Below, one piece after another: positions 24,430-31,904 of a DNA stretch of 48,361 bases. Below the pieces are notes generated by a model. The model ran no database searches and was not told where the DNA came from. It worked only from the letters and a program-made list of their open reading frames with translations. Made by a program: the position numbers and the translations under genes. The stretch's first letter is position 1, and each line of letters starts with the position of its first letter. This DNA comes from Paenarthrobacter nitroguajacolicus (GTDB lineage Bacteria > Actinomycetota > Actinomycetes > Actinomycetales > Micrococcaceae): positions 1 through 48,361 of the forward strand of contig NZ_JAQPPK010000034.1 in the NCBI RefSeq assembly GCF_029952445.1, written 5' to 3'.

Positions 24430-24828
24430 TTAGGCAACCGCCCGCGCCAGCGTTGACTCCAGCGCCGCGTGCAGGGCTGCCCTATCGCCGGGTTTGAGCC
24501 GGTCGACCGGGCGGGATCCGTCCAGTGCGGGGCAGGGCGTCATCATCCACAGTGCGAGATAGTTGTGGGGGATCCGCAGCTCCATGGCCCGGTCGAACAA
24601 GCCTGTCACCACGGGGTTGAGGGTCAGGTCCGGCTGGAACTGGTAGCCGGGGCGGTAGGTTCCTTGGTCGTGAATGAAGACACGCACGAGCCGCCGCATC
24701 ACCGGCTCCGGATTCTGCGACACGGCGGTGAGGCGTTCCCTGACCTGCTCCAGGGTGGGCAGGCCGTATTCTTCCCGGATCCTGTCCCACAGCTGGGGCG
24801 GGATGGGGGAGCGGTACAGGTCTGGCAT
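24430..24828 (-). CDS. Helical protein with a DUF2384-like end
   Basis: 132 residues from ATG at 24828, overlapping the previous stop as TAATG. The first 60 residues are helical with many charges. The end (PALDGSRPVDRLKPGDRAAL) resembles the toxin-binding domain of MbcA/ParS/Xre antitoxins (DUF2384: Gly-rich turn, P-x-D/E-x-L, then a helix). No RES-domain toxin is adjacent, so an antitoxin function is doubtful. It lies between a DUF6504-like gene and a 49-residue gene in a cluster headed by an SOS-box-like palindrome. Confidence 0.5.
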   Translation of the reverse strand: MPDLYRSPIPPQLWDRIREEYGLPTLEQVRERLTAVSQNPEPVMRRLVRVFIHDQGTYRPGYQFQPDLTLNPVVTGLFDRAMELRIPHNYLALWMMTPCPALDGSRPVDRLKPGDRAALHAALESTLARAVA

Positions 24829-25136
24829 TAGCTGATGGAATCCAGCAGCCACTGGTCGGTGCCGGGGTTCCGGCGCAGCAGGAAGGTGCGCAGCTCGGCC
24901 CGGGCGGAGAGTTTGACCTGGACGCGCCAGTACTCGATGTCCACGATGTTCCCGACTCCGACCGGGGCGGCGCGGCGGGTTTCCCACCAGGAGTCCCTTT
25001 CGAACCAGTGGACTGGTTCTTCGGTGATCACCCAGACGCGCCCGTCATACCGGACGGCCAACGGCCGGCCGGTCGGGCTGAACCGGACCTCGACCACGGT
25101 GCCGGTGCTGGTGTCGTGGGCTGCTGTTGCTGTCAC
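24828..25136 (-). CDS. DUF6504-like protein
   Basis: 102 residues from GTG at 25136. Three strands (TVVEVRFSPTG, PLAVRYDGRVWVITE), then W-x-ER-WW-x-RR, the core DIEYWRVQVKL, and a closing strand (QWLLDSI). In actinobacteria, DUF6504 proteins have this order (wrapping strand with RYDGR-W-V, WW, YWRVE-) and are commonly near the DNA damage polymerase genes (ImuB/DnaE2). Such a polymerase is not visible here. The start overlaps the upstream gene by 92 bp, which is unusually long. Confidence 0.55.
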   Translation of the reverse strand: MTATAAHDTSTGTVVEVRFSPTGRPLAVRYDGRVWVITEEPVHWFERDSWWETRRAAPVGVGNIVDIEYWRVQVKLSARAELRTFLLRRNPGTDQWLLDSIS

Positions 25137-25449
25137 GGTGTACGCGCTCTCCTAGGTTCCTGCTGTTGATCTCGTCGCGGCGGGTGACAGCTGACGCCCA
25201 CACCCATGTCCGGTAGGTCATGGGCCCGTCCTGCCATCTGACTTCCGCGGCCTTCGTTGTCCAGGCGAACACTTCGCCGTCGACGAGCTCGGCGCAGTTC
25301 GGGAACCTCATCCACGCCTTCACCGGGATCCCCGGGAAGCCATGGGAGACAGGAAAGTTCTTGAAATCAAGCTCCTCCAAGGTGAGCCCGAACGGCTGCG
25401 CACGCTTGGAGTACCGCGCGTGCAACGCCTTCACCGACTCATCTCCCAT
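25045..25449 (-). CDS. Hypothetical protein heading the damage-linked cluster
   Basis: 134 residues from ATG at 25449. The first 100 residues look like a real protein (ARYSKRAQPFGLTLEELDF, GIPVKAWMRFPNC, GEVFAWTTKAAEVRW). The last 30 (RHQHRHRGRGPVQPDRP) are the frame-shifted shadow of the next gene, so the natural end may be nearer 25140, with a frameshift or poor stop. I recognise no family. A 20-bp palindrome with SOS-box-like core sits 11 bp upstream of the start codon. Confidence 0.45.
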   Translation of the reverse strand: MGDESVKALHARYSKRAQPFGLTLEELDFKNFPVSHGFPGIPVKAWMRFPNCAELVDGEVFAWTTKAAEVRWQDGPMTYRTWVWASAVTRRDEINSRNLGERVHRDSNSSPRHQHRHRGRGPVQPDRPAVGRPV

Positions 25450-25459
25450 TACCACACCT

Positions 25460-25479
25460 ATTCGAATATATATTCGAAT
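25460..25479. promoter_or_regulatory. SOS-box-like 20-bp palindrome
   Basis: ATTCGAATATATATTCGAAT is a perfect palindrome just before the cluster start. It contains TCGAAT-ATAT-ATTCGA, close in form and spacing to the actinobacterial/Gram-positive LexA box TCGAAC-N4-GTTCGA. LexA binding is inferred, not shown. Confidence 0.5.
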
Positions 25480-25495
25480 GACACGCCAAAAGTAT

Positions 25496-25518
25496 AGCGG
25501 CCCGTAAGGTGGGCCGCT
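25496..25518. terminator. Hairpin between the ligase pseudogene and the SOS-like cluster
   Basis: AGCGGCCC and GGGCCGCT form an 8-bp stem around a 7-nt loop, downstream of the ligase remnant and upstream of the palindrome. Confidence 0.4.
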
Positions 25519-25652
25519 GGACCTAGCCTCCATTGAGGCCCTGACATTTAAGGCCAGGGGCGGGTTTCACACAGTGGTGGACAACCTGAGCTGCGCGGAG
25601 GGCTCCACCTGACCACCATGTGCAAAACCCGCGCCTGCGCGACGAACGGGGG

Positions 25653-26666
25653 CTACTGGGTGGGAAGCTGCGGCGGGATTTCGACGTCGGCGGGGTCCAG
25701 GTCGGGGCGGGCCCGGACGTAGCTGATCGGGTGCCGGTAGGCGTTCCCGGACCATGCCACATCTGTTGTGACTTCGAGGACGATCGGATCGATGAAGGTG
25801 AGGTGGACGGGGCTTTTGTCTTTGCTGAACCTGTTCAGCGCTGTTTCGCTGATGTCCTCGGGCCAGGGGTGCCCCGGCTTCGCCGGGCGCAGGTACTGGC
25901 GGAGTTCCCTGGCTGTGACGGTGGACAGGACGGTGGAGCGGCCGACGATGCGTAGTTGCCCGTCCACGGGGAGCCCGGCGATGAAGGCCTGGGGCTGGGT
26001 GATCGGTCCGATCACCGCGGCGCACGCGATGTCGGTGAGGTCTTTGTGTTTGAGCTTCAACCACGCCCTGACCCCGCTGTGGTAGGGCTGGTTGCCTCCC
26101 TTGAACACCAGCCCTTCGACCCCTGTGGCGGGCAGCTCCTTCAACCACGTCTTCGCCAAGTCCATGTCCGTGGTTGTGGGGGAGAGGTTCAACGGCGCGG
26201 CCCAGTCCGTGGCCAGTTCCTCGAGCAGAGCCCGCCGGTTCGTGAACGGGATCTCCCTGATATCGTGTCCGGCGACGGCAAGGACATCGAAGGCCGCGAA
26301 CGCGGCCGGCAGTTTCTTGACCACGCCCGGGGGCGCCGCCCTGGCGGTGACCATGCGCCGCTGCAGCGCGTCGAAGTCCAGCCTGTCCCCGTTCCGGATC
26401 ACCGCTTCACCACCCCGGCGGCACCTGCGCTTCCAGCGCCCGGGCGTGGTCGGGAAAGACCCGGGTGAAGTCCTTGCTTTGCCGGGAGAACAGCCTGACC
26501 CCGTCGGGAGCGATGAACGCGATTGATCGGCATGCATGTTAATTGCCCACTTGGGTTTGGCGAAAATTCCACCCGGAAGGGCATTGGGTCCGGGGAATGC
26601 CTTTACGAGTTTCGCCAGGGCAACTGCAACCGGTGGTTGCAGTGCCGGTGGGATGGACTCGCTCAT
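25653..26666 (-). pseudogene. Broken ATP-dependent DNA ligase
   Basis: Reads as a ligase of the LigC/LigD type. GEAVIRNGDRLDFDALQRR is motif III region, EGLVFKGG motif IV-V region and AWLKLKHKD motif V, with an OB-fold C-terminus. The stretch holding motif I is disrupted: after FAKPKW, where KxDGxR should continue, the sequence is AINMHADQ. A 100-bp stretch then makes sense only in another frame (IAFIAPDGVRLFSRQSKDF and VFPDHARALEAQVPPG), returning to frame at GGEAV near 26405. The catalytic aspartate-glycine is gone, so it should be inactive. ATG at 26666 has AAAGGGA upstream. Confidence 0.75.
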
Positions 26667-26722
26667 CGATCCCTTTCCGTTCGTGCCGCGACGTGCGGCC
26701 CGGCCATGGGAGTGGCGCCCGG

Positions 26723-27046
26723 TTAGAACTCCACGGGGTGCTCAACAGCGAACCGCACGGGGGACTCGCCTTTGACCAGGTTCTCCGGTTCGGGATTCAT
26801 GACGGACATGGTGATCTGATCGATGAAGTATTCAATATCCGCTTCGGGGGCGTCATCGCGGGGTTCCATGGGGCCGGGCCGGCCAACTTCGAAACCGGTG
26901 ATCTCGTCGTACTCTTCCACGGCCATCTGCAGGGTTTCGTGAACTGCGTTCGCGAAACCCTCTGCCGTCTCCTGATCCAGGAAGCCCTGGATCTCCAACT
27001 CAGCGTTTTTGTCCTCGTTTTGTACGTTCACTTTGAAACCAAGCAT
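26723..27046 (-). CDS. Small acidic hypothetical protein
   Basis: 107 residues from ATG at 27046 with AAAGGAG five bases upstream. The sequence is acidic, with a strand (FKVNVQNEDKNAELEIQG), a helix (DQETAEGFANAVHETLQMAV) and a second strand-helix unit (DIEYFIDQITMSV). I recognise no family. It is 57 bp upstream of the ligase remnant on the same strand and may share its transcript. Confidence 0.6.
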   Translation of the reverse strand: MLGFKVNVQNEDKNAELEIQGFLDQETAEGFANAVHETLQMAVEEYDEITGFEVGRPGPMEPRDDAPEADIEYFIDQITMSVMNPEPENLVKGESPVRFAVEHPVEF

Positions 27047-27509
27047 GCTGCTCCTTTGAAGTATTCGGGATGTTTGAGGATGGCCTTGCTCGGCCAGCCT
27101 TAATCGCCTGGCATTTGCCAGCAGACCGTGCAGAATGGGCGTCTCTGGCTGCGCTCACCCTTCCCAGGCTCAAACCTATGGGCCACAACGAGGGAAAGCC
27201 GGTGGGTTCCTCGCACGCGGCATATGAGGCCGCCCAGTCGATAGTGCGCCCTGGCTCGCATCGGAATCATGGTTATCCCTCTCATTATTGCTGGATACTC
27301 ATCCAAGCATGGGCCAGGGCTCCGACAGGATAGCGGCCAGCTGTTCCCACATACCGAGGGGTGCAACCATCTGAAGACAGGTTCCGCTGCGCTTCACCAG
27401 GAAACGGACCCTCGCTTCGCTTCGGCCTGCAAAAGCCTCTTTTTGCCTTACAGATGGCTGGCTTGTTCTCCGTACAAGGCCACTGATCGTAGCCGTCCGG
27501 GGGCCCGAC
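27047..27509. other. Non-coding stretch
   Basis: No gene is seen on either strand. GCAAAA (27429-27434) and TTTTGC (27441-27446) form a small hairpin with a T-run. It leads into the structured element at 27510-27597. Confidence 0.35.
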
Positions 27510-27597
27510 CCGTCAACCCACGCGACCGGGGAATCCCGCCCGGTCGCTGCGCTCCCTTATTTCGCGGGATTGCCCGCTCACTCTTCGGGGTTGACGG
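27510..27597. other. Three-way-junction-like structured element
   Basis: CCGTCAACCC (27510-27519) pairs perfectly with GGGTTGACGG (27588-27597). Inside this closing stem are two further hairpins: GCGACCGGG/CCCGGTCGC (27522-27530, 27539-27547) and GCGGG/CCCGC (27564-27568, 27573-27577). The nested arrangement is a compact three-way junction in RNA or in single-stranded DNA, and it lies just upstream of the first leading-region gene. Confidence 0.6.
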
Positions 27598-27659
27598 CCC
27601 ACCCTCGACCGGCTGCGACGTGGGGGCCTCGCACGGCGGGGCAGAAGGGGGGTGGCTAC

Positions 27660-27809
27660 ATGAGCATCGACGAAGCGATCAAGCTCGCGACTTCGGTCGT
27701 GAGCCTGATGACAGCTGTCATCGCTCTACTCTCCACGCGGAACGCGCGCTTAAAGAGCAAACGCTCCCGAGCTGGAACTCGGAAGCGGAAGCGTAAAGCG
27801 AGGAGGTAG
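27660..27809 (+). CDS. 49-residue single-helix membrane peptide with basic tail
   Basis: ATG at 27660 with AAGGGGGG eight bases upstream. One hydrophobic helix (about 6-24) is followed by 25 mostly basic residues (RNARLKSKRSRAG, then RKRKRKARR). A membrane anchor with a strongly cationic cytoplasmic tail suggests binding to nucleic acid or lipids near the membrane. The gene 91 bp downstream encodes a similar, shorter peptide with helix and R-N-S-R-I-R-N. I recognise no family; a small leading-region membrane peptide or toxin-like peptide are both possible. Confidence 0.55.
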   Translation: MSIDEAIKLATSVVSLMTAVIALLSTRNARLKSKRSRAGTRKRKRKARR

Positions 27810-27900
27810 TAGTCACACAATCCGGTGGTCGTGACCGCTCAGGTTGCGGCCACCGGTCTCCTTTCTCAGGATATGGCCAACTCACCGATAAGGAAACCTC

Positions 27901-28008
27901 ATGGAACCGATGACCATCGTGAATTTCGTTCTCTCACTCACAGCACTGGGAGCTTCGATCATGGCGTACCGCGCCAACTCCAGGATCCGCAACGACGAAG
28001 GAAGTTAA
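27901..28008 (+). CDS. 35-residue single-helix membrane peptide
   Basis: ATG at 27901 with AAGGAAA five bases upstream, stop TAA at 28006-28008, and a terminator 37 bp further. One hydrophobic helix (VNFVLSLTALGASIMAY) is followed by a short basic tail (RANSRIRNDEGS). The layout repeats that of the 49-residue peptide upstream (VSL-A-I-R-N-RL spacing), so the two may be paralogues. Function unknown. Confidence 0.55.
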   Translation: MEPMTIVNFVLSLTALGASIMAYRANSRIRNDEGS

Positions 28009-28044
28009 CCGGACCCATCGCCTTCCTCTCCCTCTAAGAAAAGT

Positions 28045-28078
28045 GTCCCGCCTGGGATTGGGGGAAACCAGGCGGGAC
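28045..28078 (+). terminator. Terminator of the small-peptide unit
   Basis: GTCCCGCCTGG and CCAGGCGGGAC make a perfect 11-bp stem around 12 nt; three T-rich bases follow (GTTCC). Confidence 0.7.
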
Positions 28079-28121
28079 GTTCCTTACCTTAGTGGCCCAG
28101 ACTGACAGTTTCGGGAATAAG

Positions 28122-28519
28122 GCATGCTCGCGGGGCTCGCACCCTTTTGGGCGTCCACTTCGCTTCGCTCCGTGGCCGGCTGTTGGGTCCAGGGCGCGCC
28201 GTCGCAGAGCTCCGGACACCCTGCACCTTTGTGTCTACGACGTTTTTTGGCTGCTGTCCTTCGGATTCTATGTGTCCGCTCCACCCCGTCTAGCCCCTCC
28301 GCAGGCTCCGGGGCCTGCGGTGCAGGAATTTCCCTACGGCGCTCCTGCGTCGCTTATTTCCTCCGGGAATTTCCTTCACCTTGCCCAAGGGTAGACAGGC
28401 CTCCGTCGGCCACAGCTCCGCAAGCTTCGCCAGCAGCCAAAAAACAACGGGGGAGGAAAGAAAGTAGCTGGCCGGGTCACACCGCTCCCTCACCATTCCT
28501 CTGCAAAAGGACACAAACC
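28122..28519 (+). repeat. Structured leader repeat, copy A (before DUF4192 gene)
   Basis: 398 nt ending at the ATG of the DUF4192 gene. It is nearly identical to copy B (offset 1895 bp) and clearly related to copy C. Internal structure: CCGCAGGC/GCCTGCGG (28299-28306, 28313-28320); GGAATTTCCC with GGGAATTTCC (28325-28334, 28365-28374); and a 15-bp perfect long-range stem, GTTTTTTGGCTGCTG with CAGCAGCCAAAAAAC (28242-28256, 28431-28445). It ends with the conserved ribosome site AAAAGGACACAAACC. The apparent reading frame through it is not conserved in copy C, so it is not coding. Confidence 0.85.
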
Positions 28520-29524
28520 ATGAACGAGCCCCTCAACATCAGCACCCCCGCCGACATCCTGGCCTACGTCCCGCACATGCTGGGCGAGACCCCCAAGGAA
28601 TCCTTTGTCCTGATCACCATGCAGGGCAACGCACTCGGCGCCACCTTGCGCCTTGATGCCCCGCTTTGCTTCGAACCCAAGGCATTCGCCCAAACCGTCG
28701 TCAGCTACGCGACCGCCGACGAAGCCGCGACGGGAACTTTGTTGGTCATCTACACGGACGAGAACACCACGGCGGACCCCCGCCCGTTCTCCGAATACGT
28801 GCAGGCGCTACGGATCGAGTTGGAGACAGCGCGGATGCCCCTGAAAGACGCATGGATGGTGACCTCAGAAGTATGGAGCAACTACCTCTGCATGGACCCG
28901 GTTTGCTGCCCCGAGCGGTCACTGGACGAGATCACCAACAGCAGCGGCAACGCAGCCCTGATCTACCGGGGAAGCAACGTCACCGGCTTCACGAACCCCG
29001 AGCCGTTCACCGGTGAGGCCGCAGCCCGCGAAACCATCGCCGCACACAAGCCCGACGGCTGGCCCGAGAACACCGAAGCACGACGCGCCCAGTGGGCCGA
29101 ACTCCTGCAAAACCCCAAAGGCCTCACGCATGAAGCCGCGCTGGAACTGGCAGGAGCGTTGCAGCACCCCATCACCCGGGATTACCTGATGGCGGACACC
29201 ATCACCAACGCCCCGGATCAGTTCACTTCCGTGCTGCTGGGTGTGTTCGTTGCCCGGCCCGACTGGACCCGCGTGGACACCGCCCAGGAACTCGTATTCG
29301 AACTGATGAAAGTCACCCCCGATGGACAACGTGCCCCGATGCTGAGCGTGATCGGCTGGATTGAATGGCTCAAAGGCAAGTCCAGCTTCGCGGCCCGCTA
29401 CTTCAAGCTCGCACTGGAGGACGTAGAAGGGTTCCGGTTCGCCGAACTCATGGCCGATCTGGTCAACCGTGGCCTGCTGGCGGACTGCGTAAGAGACCCG
29501 AAAAAGGCCTACACCCGCCCATAG
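28520..29524 (+). CDS. DUF4192-domain protein
   Basis: 334 residues from ATG at 28520, directly after leader copy A; the open frame extends through the leader, but that part is non-coding. The N-terminus (ADILAYVPHMLGETPKESFVLI) is the diagnostic opening of DUF4192, a protein family common in actinobacteria and their plasmids and phages with no established function that I know. The last 150 residues are helical. A perfect 14-bp terminator follows. Shared leader with a DprA-like and a ParB-like gene suggests they are expressed together. Confidence 0.85.
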   Translation: MNEPLNISTPADILAYVPHMLGETPKESFVLITMQGNALGATLRLDAPLCFEPKAFAQTVVSYATADEAATGTLLVIYTDENTTADPRPFSEYVQALRIELETARMPLKDAWMVTSEVWSNYLCMDPVCCPERSLDEITNSSGNAALIYRGSNVTGFTNPEPFTGEAAARETIAAHKPDGWPENTEARRAQWAELLQNPKGLTHEAALELAGALQHPITRDYLMADTITNAPDQFTSVLLGVFVARPDWTRVDTAQELVFELMKVTPDGQRAPMLSVIGWIEWLKGKSSFAARYFKLALEDVEGFRFAELMADLVNRGLLADCVRDPKKAYTRP

Positions 29525-29537
29525 GCCGCTAAACAAA

Positions 29538-29573
29538 GTAGGGCCGGACCCCAGCACAAGGGTCCGGCCCTAC
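29538..29573 (+). terminator. Terminator after DUF4192 gene
   Basis: GTAGGGCCGGACCC and GGGTCCGGCCCTAC, a perfect 14-bp stem with an 8-nt loop, 13 bp past the stop. Confidence 0.85.
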
Positions 29574-29729
29574 CCGTGGGATCTCGCCCAGGGGCGCGCG
29601 GCCTCCCCCGCTCCGCTCCGCCGGCCGCGATAACGCTGCCGCGGGCGTAGCCACTATCCAGCCAAACCGCAGAAACAGCCGATACGGTGAAAGGACAAGC
29701 AGCCCAACACCCGAAGGCAGGTCCCCGCC

Positions 29730-29882
29730 GTGGCCGAAGAGATCCGCATGACCGAGGCAGACACCGTCGCCCCCGACGCCAGCCCAGCCGAAGACGTCCT
29801 GGAGCTGCGCCTACTCACGGCCGGACCCGTCACCGGACCAGTTGACCGGCCCCTGGTAGACCACCGGTTAGACGAGCTGTAA
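29730..29882 (+). CDS. Small acidic hypothetical protein
   Basis: 50 residues from GTG at 29730 (AAGGCAGG upstream); an ATG at 29748 is an alternative. Acidic, Pro/Ala-rich (AEEIRMTEADTVAPDASPAEDV), then ELRLLTAGPVTG. I recognise no family. It is followed by the tandem hairpins at 29912-29962, so a real transcript seems likely, but protein function is unsupported. Confidence 0.35.
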   Translation: MAEEIRMTEADTVAPDASPAEDVLELRLLTAGPVTGPVDRPLVDHRLDEL

Positions 29883-29911
29883 AGCACGCAGGGCTGACGC
29901 TGCCCCCACAA

Positions 29912-29962
29912 TTTTCTTTTGCCGAGAAAACAGTAAGAGCCGGCCCCGGTGGGGCCGGCTCT
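29912..29962 (+). terminator. Tandem hairpins: small stem plus terminator, copy 1
   Basis: TTTTCT/AGAAAA (29912-29917, 29925-29930) with a 7-nt loop, then CAGTA and the perfect 12-bp stem AGAGCCGGCCCC/GGGGCCGGCTCT (29936-29947, 29951-29962). The same two-hairpin arrangement, with different bases in the stems, recurs at 33872-33927. Confidence 0.75.
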
Positions 29963-29983
29963 TTCGCCTTACCAACTAAGGGC

Positions 29984-30414
29984 AACTTGGGTGGATCCGC
30001 GGGGACCGGGGCAGAAGCATGCTCGCGGGGCTCGCACCCTTTTGGGCGTCCACTTCGCTTCGCTCCGTGGCCGGCTGTTGGGTCCAGGGCGCGCCGTCGC
30101 AGAGCTCCGGACACCCTGCACCTTTGTGTCTACGACGTTTTTTGGCTGCTGTCCTTCGGATTCTATGTGTCCGCTCCACCCCGTCTAGCCCCTCCGCAGG
30201 CTCCGGGGCCTGCGGTGCAGGAATTTCCCTACGGCGCTCCTGCGTCGCTTATTTCCTCCGGGAATTTCCTTCACCTTGCCCAAGGGTAGACAGGCCTCCG
30301 TCGGCCACAGCTCCGCAAGCTTCGCCAGCAGCCAAAAAACAACGGGGGAGGAAAGAAAGTAGCTGGCCGGGTCACACCGCTCCCTCACCATTCCTCTGCA
30401 AAGGACACAAAACC
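29984..30414 (+). repeat. Structured leader repeat, copy B (before dprA-like gene)
   Basis: 431 nt ending at the dprA-like ATG. From 30017 it is almost identical to copy A. Its first about 33 nt (AACTTGGGTGGATCCGCG and on) match copy C instead, so B holds the fuller left end. Long-range stem at 30137-30151 and 30326-30340. Only small indels near the ribosome site (AAAGGACACAAAACC) separate A and B. Confidence 0.85.
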
Positions 30415-31323
30415 ATGAACGATCGCGTTGCACGCGCCGCCCTTACTCGGCACTTTGACCCCCAGGACACAACAGGCCGCGCCCTCGTGCGAGCGTTGGG
30501 CGCATTTGCGGCGCTGAGAGTGGCCACTGGGGAACAACCGCCCCACACTTTCCGGCACATCACAGAAGCGGACCTCACCGAGGCGCTGCGGCGATGGGCA
30601 CCCCGCATCCAAGACGTGGACCCTGAGAACGACTTGGCTACCATCGAACGCTTGGGCGGCGGTTTCCTCATCCCGGGAGACGAGCACTGGCCCATCGGCC
30701 TCGATGACCTGCCCGATGCCCCGTACGGCCTCTGGTACGTCGGGAACATCGCCCACGGGATACCCCCGGTGAACCGCGCGGCCGCGGTGACCGGATCCCG
30801 AGACTCGACCAGCTACGGCGCTGCCGTGACAGGCGAGATGGCCCACGGACTGGCCCAACGCGGCCTCTGCGTGATCTCCGGCCTGGGGTATGGCATCGAC
30901 GCCCACGCTCACCGCGGTGCCCTCGCTGGCTCTAACGGCAACGTCACGGCGACGATCGCCGTCGCCGCTGGTGGTCTTGACCGGGTTTACCCATCCGGAA
31001 ACGCGGACCTCGCGGCCGCGATCAAAGCCACCGGCCTGATCATCTCAGAGCAGCCCCCAGGAAACGCGCCGACGCGGCACCGTTTCCTCCAGCGCAACCG
31101 CATCATGGCCGCCCTGGCCGGAGTCACCTGCATCGTCGAAGCAAGGTGGCGTTCCGGGGCACTGAGCGCAGCGCACCACGCCGAAACCATCGGCCGTCAC
31201 GTCGCCGCAGTACCGGGCAGCGTGCACAGCGCCAACTCGGCCGGATGCCACAAGCTCCTTCGAGAAAGCGGTGCCTTTCTGGTCAGTGACGCCGCCGACG
31301 TAGCCGAGATACTCGCCGACTAA
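30415..31323 (+). CDS. DprA/Smf-like DNA-processing protein
   Basis: 302 residues from ATG at 30415. The DprA Rossmann core is clear: VTGSRDSTSYG, VISGLGYGIDAHAHRGAL, AVAAGGLDRVYP, IISEQPPGNAP, RFLQRNRIMAAL, VEARWRSGALSAAHHAETIGR and VAAVPG. DprA binds incoming single-stranded DNA and loads RecA. Plasmid and leading-region copies may help establish or protect the entering strand. The first 115 residues are the usual variable helical N-terminus. It shares a nearly identical 400-nt leader with the DUF4192 gene upstream. Confidence 0.9.
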   Translation: MNDRVARAALTRHFDPQDTTGRALVRALGAFAALRVATGEQPPHTFRHITEADLTEALRRWAPRIQDVDPENDLATIERLGGGFLIPGDEHWPIGLDDLPDAPYGLWYVGNIAHGIPPVNRAAAVTGSRDSTSYGAAVTGEMAHGLAQRGLCVISGLGYGIDAHAHRGALAGSNGNVTATIAVAAGGLDRVYPSGNADLAAAIKATGLIISEQPPGNAPTRHRFLQRNRIMAALAGVTCIVEARWRSGALSAAHHAETIGRHVAAVPGSVHSANSAGCHKLLRESGAFLVSDAADVAEILAD

Positions 31324-31479
31324 CCCCACTGGTGGCCGGTCCTTCGGGGCCGGTCGCCTTGTGTGGGCGGGCGGTCCGCCGCAGCTGGCCGGCCCTTGTG
31401 GGTGGTCGCCGGCGACGGACCGCCGTCCCGCGACAGGTCCGGCCGTGGTCACCTAATGCGCGCGGCAAGCCCACGCCTG

Positions 31480-31904
31480 GAACAACTTGGGCGGATCCGC
31501 GTGGGGGCCAGGGCAGAAACATGCTCGCAGGGCTCGCACCCCTTTTGGGCGCCCACTCCGTGGCCGGCTATTAGGCGCTGCCGGTCCGTCGCAGAGCTCC
31601 TGCCCGTCATCACCTGCTTGTCTACGACGTTTTCTGGTTGCTGTCCTCCGGATTGTAGGCGTCCACTCCACCCCGTCTAGCCCCTCCAAAAGCAGTCGGG
31701 GCCTGCGGCACTGGAATTCTTCGACGGCGCTTCGCTTATTTCCTTTCGAAGATTTCCAGCACCTTGCCCTGCGGGTAGACAGGGATCCGCTGGCCGCCAA
31801 GCAAGCAAGCTTGCCAGCAACCAAAAAACAACGGGGGAGGAAAGAAAGTAGCTGGCCGGGTCACACCGCTCCCTCACCATTCCTCTGCAAAAGGACACAA
31901 AACC
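31480..31904 (+). repeat. Structured leader repeat, copy C (before parB-like gene), diverged
   Basis: 425 nt, clearly homologous to A and B but diverged by many substitutions and small deletions. Stems are kept by paired changes: GTTTTCTGGTTGCTG with CAGCAACCAAAAAAC (31629-31643, 31815-31829) and GGAATTCTTCGA with TCGAAGATTTCC (31713-31724, 31746-31757). The block just before the start codon (AAAGAAAGTAGCTGGCCGGG to the ribosome site) is essentially identical in all three. The reading frame across the leader is broken here, which shows it is non-coding. Confidence 0.85.

Noticed and set aside
25567..26148. A 193-residue frame inside the ligase remnant
   Set aside because: Arg/His/Pro-rich composition typical of a shadow frame; the ligase frame gives recognisable motifs.
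28124..28519. An open frame that would add about 130 residues to the front of the DUF4192 protein (and likewise before the DprA-like protein at 30019-30414)
   Set aside because: The identical peptide precedes two unrelated proteins, and in the diverged third copy the frame is not continuous with the parB-like gene. The stretch is a shared non-coding leader.
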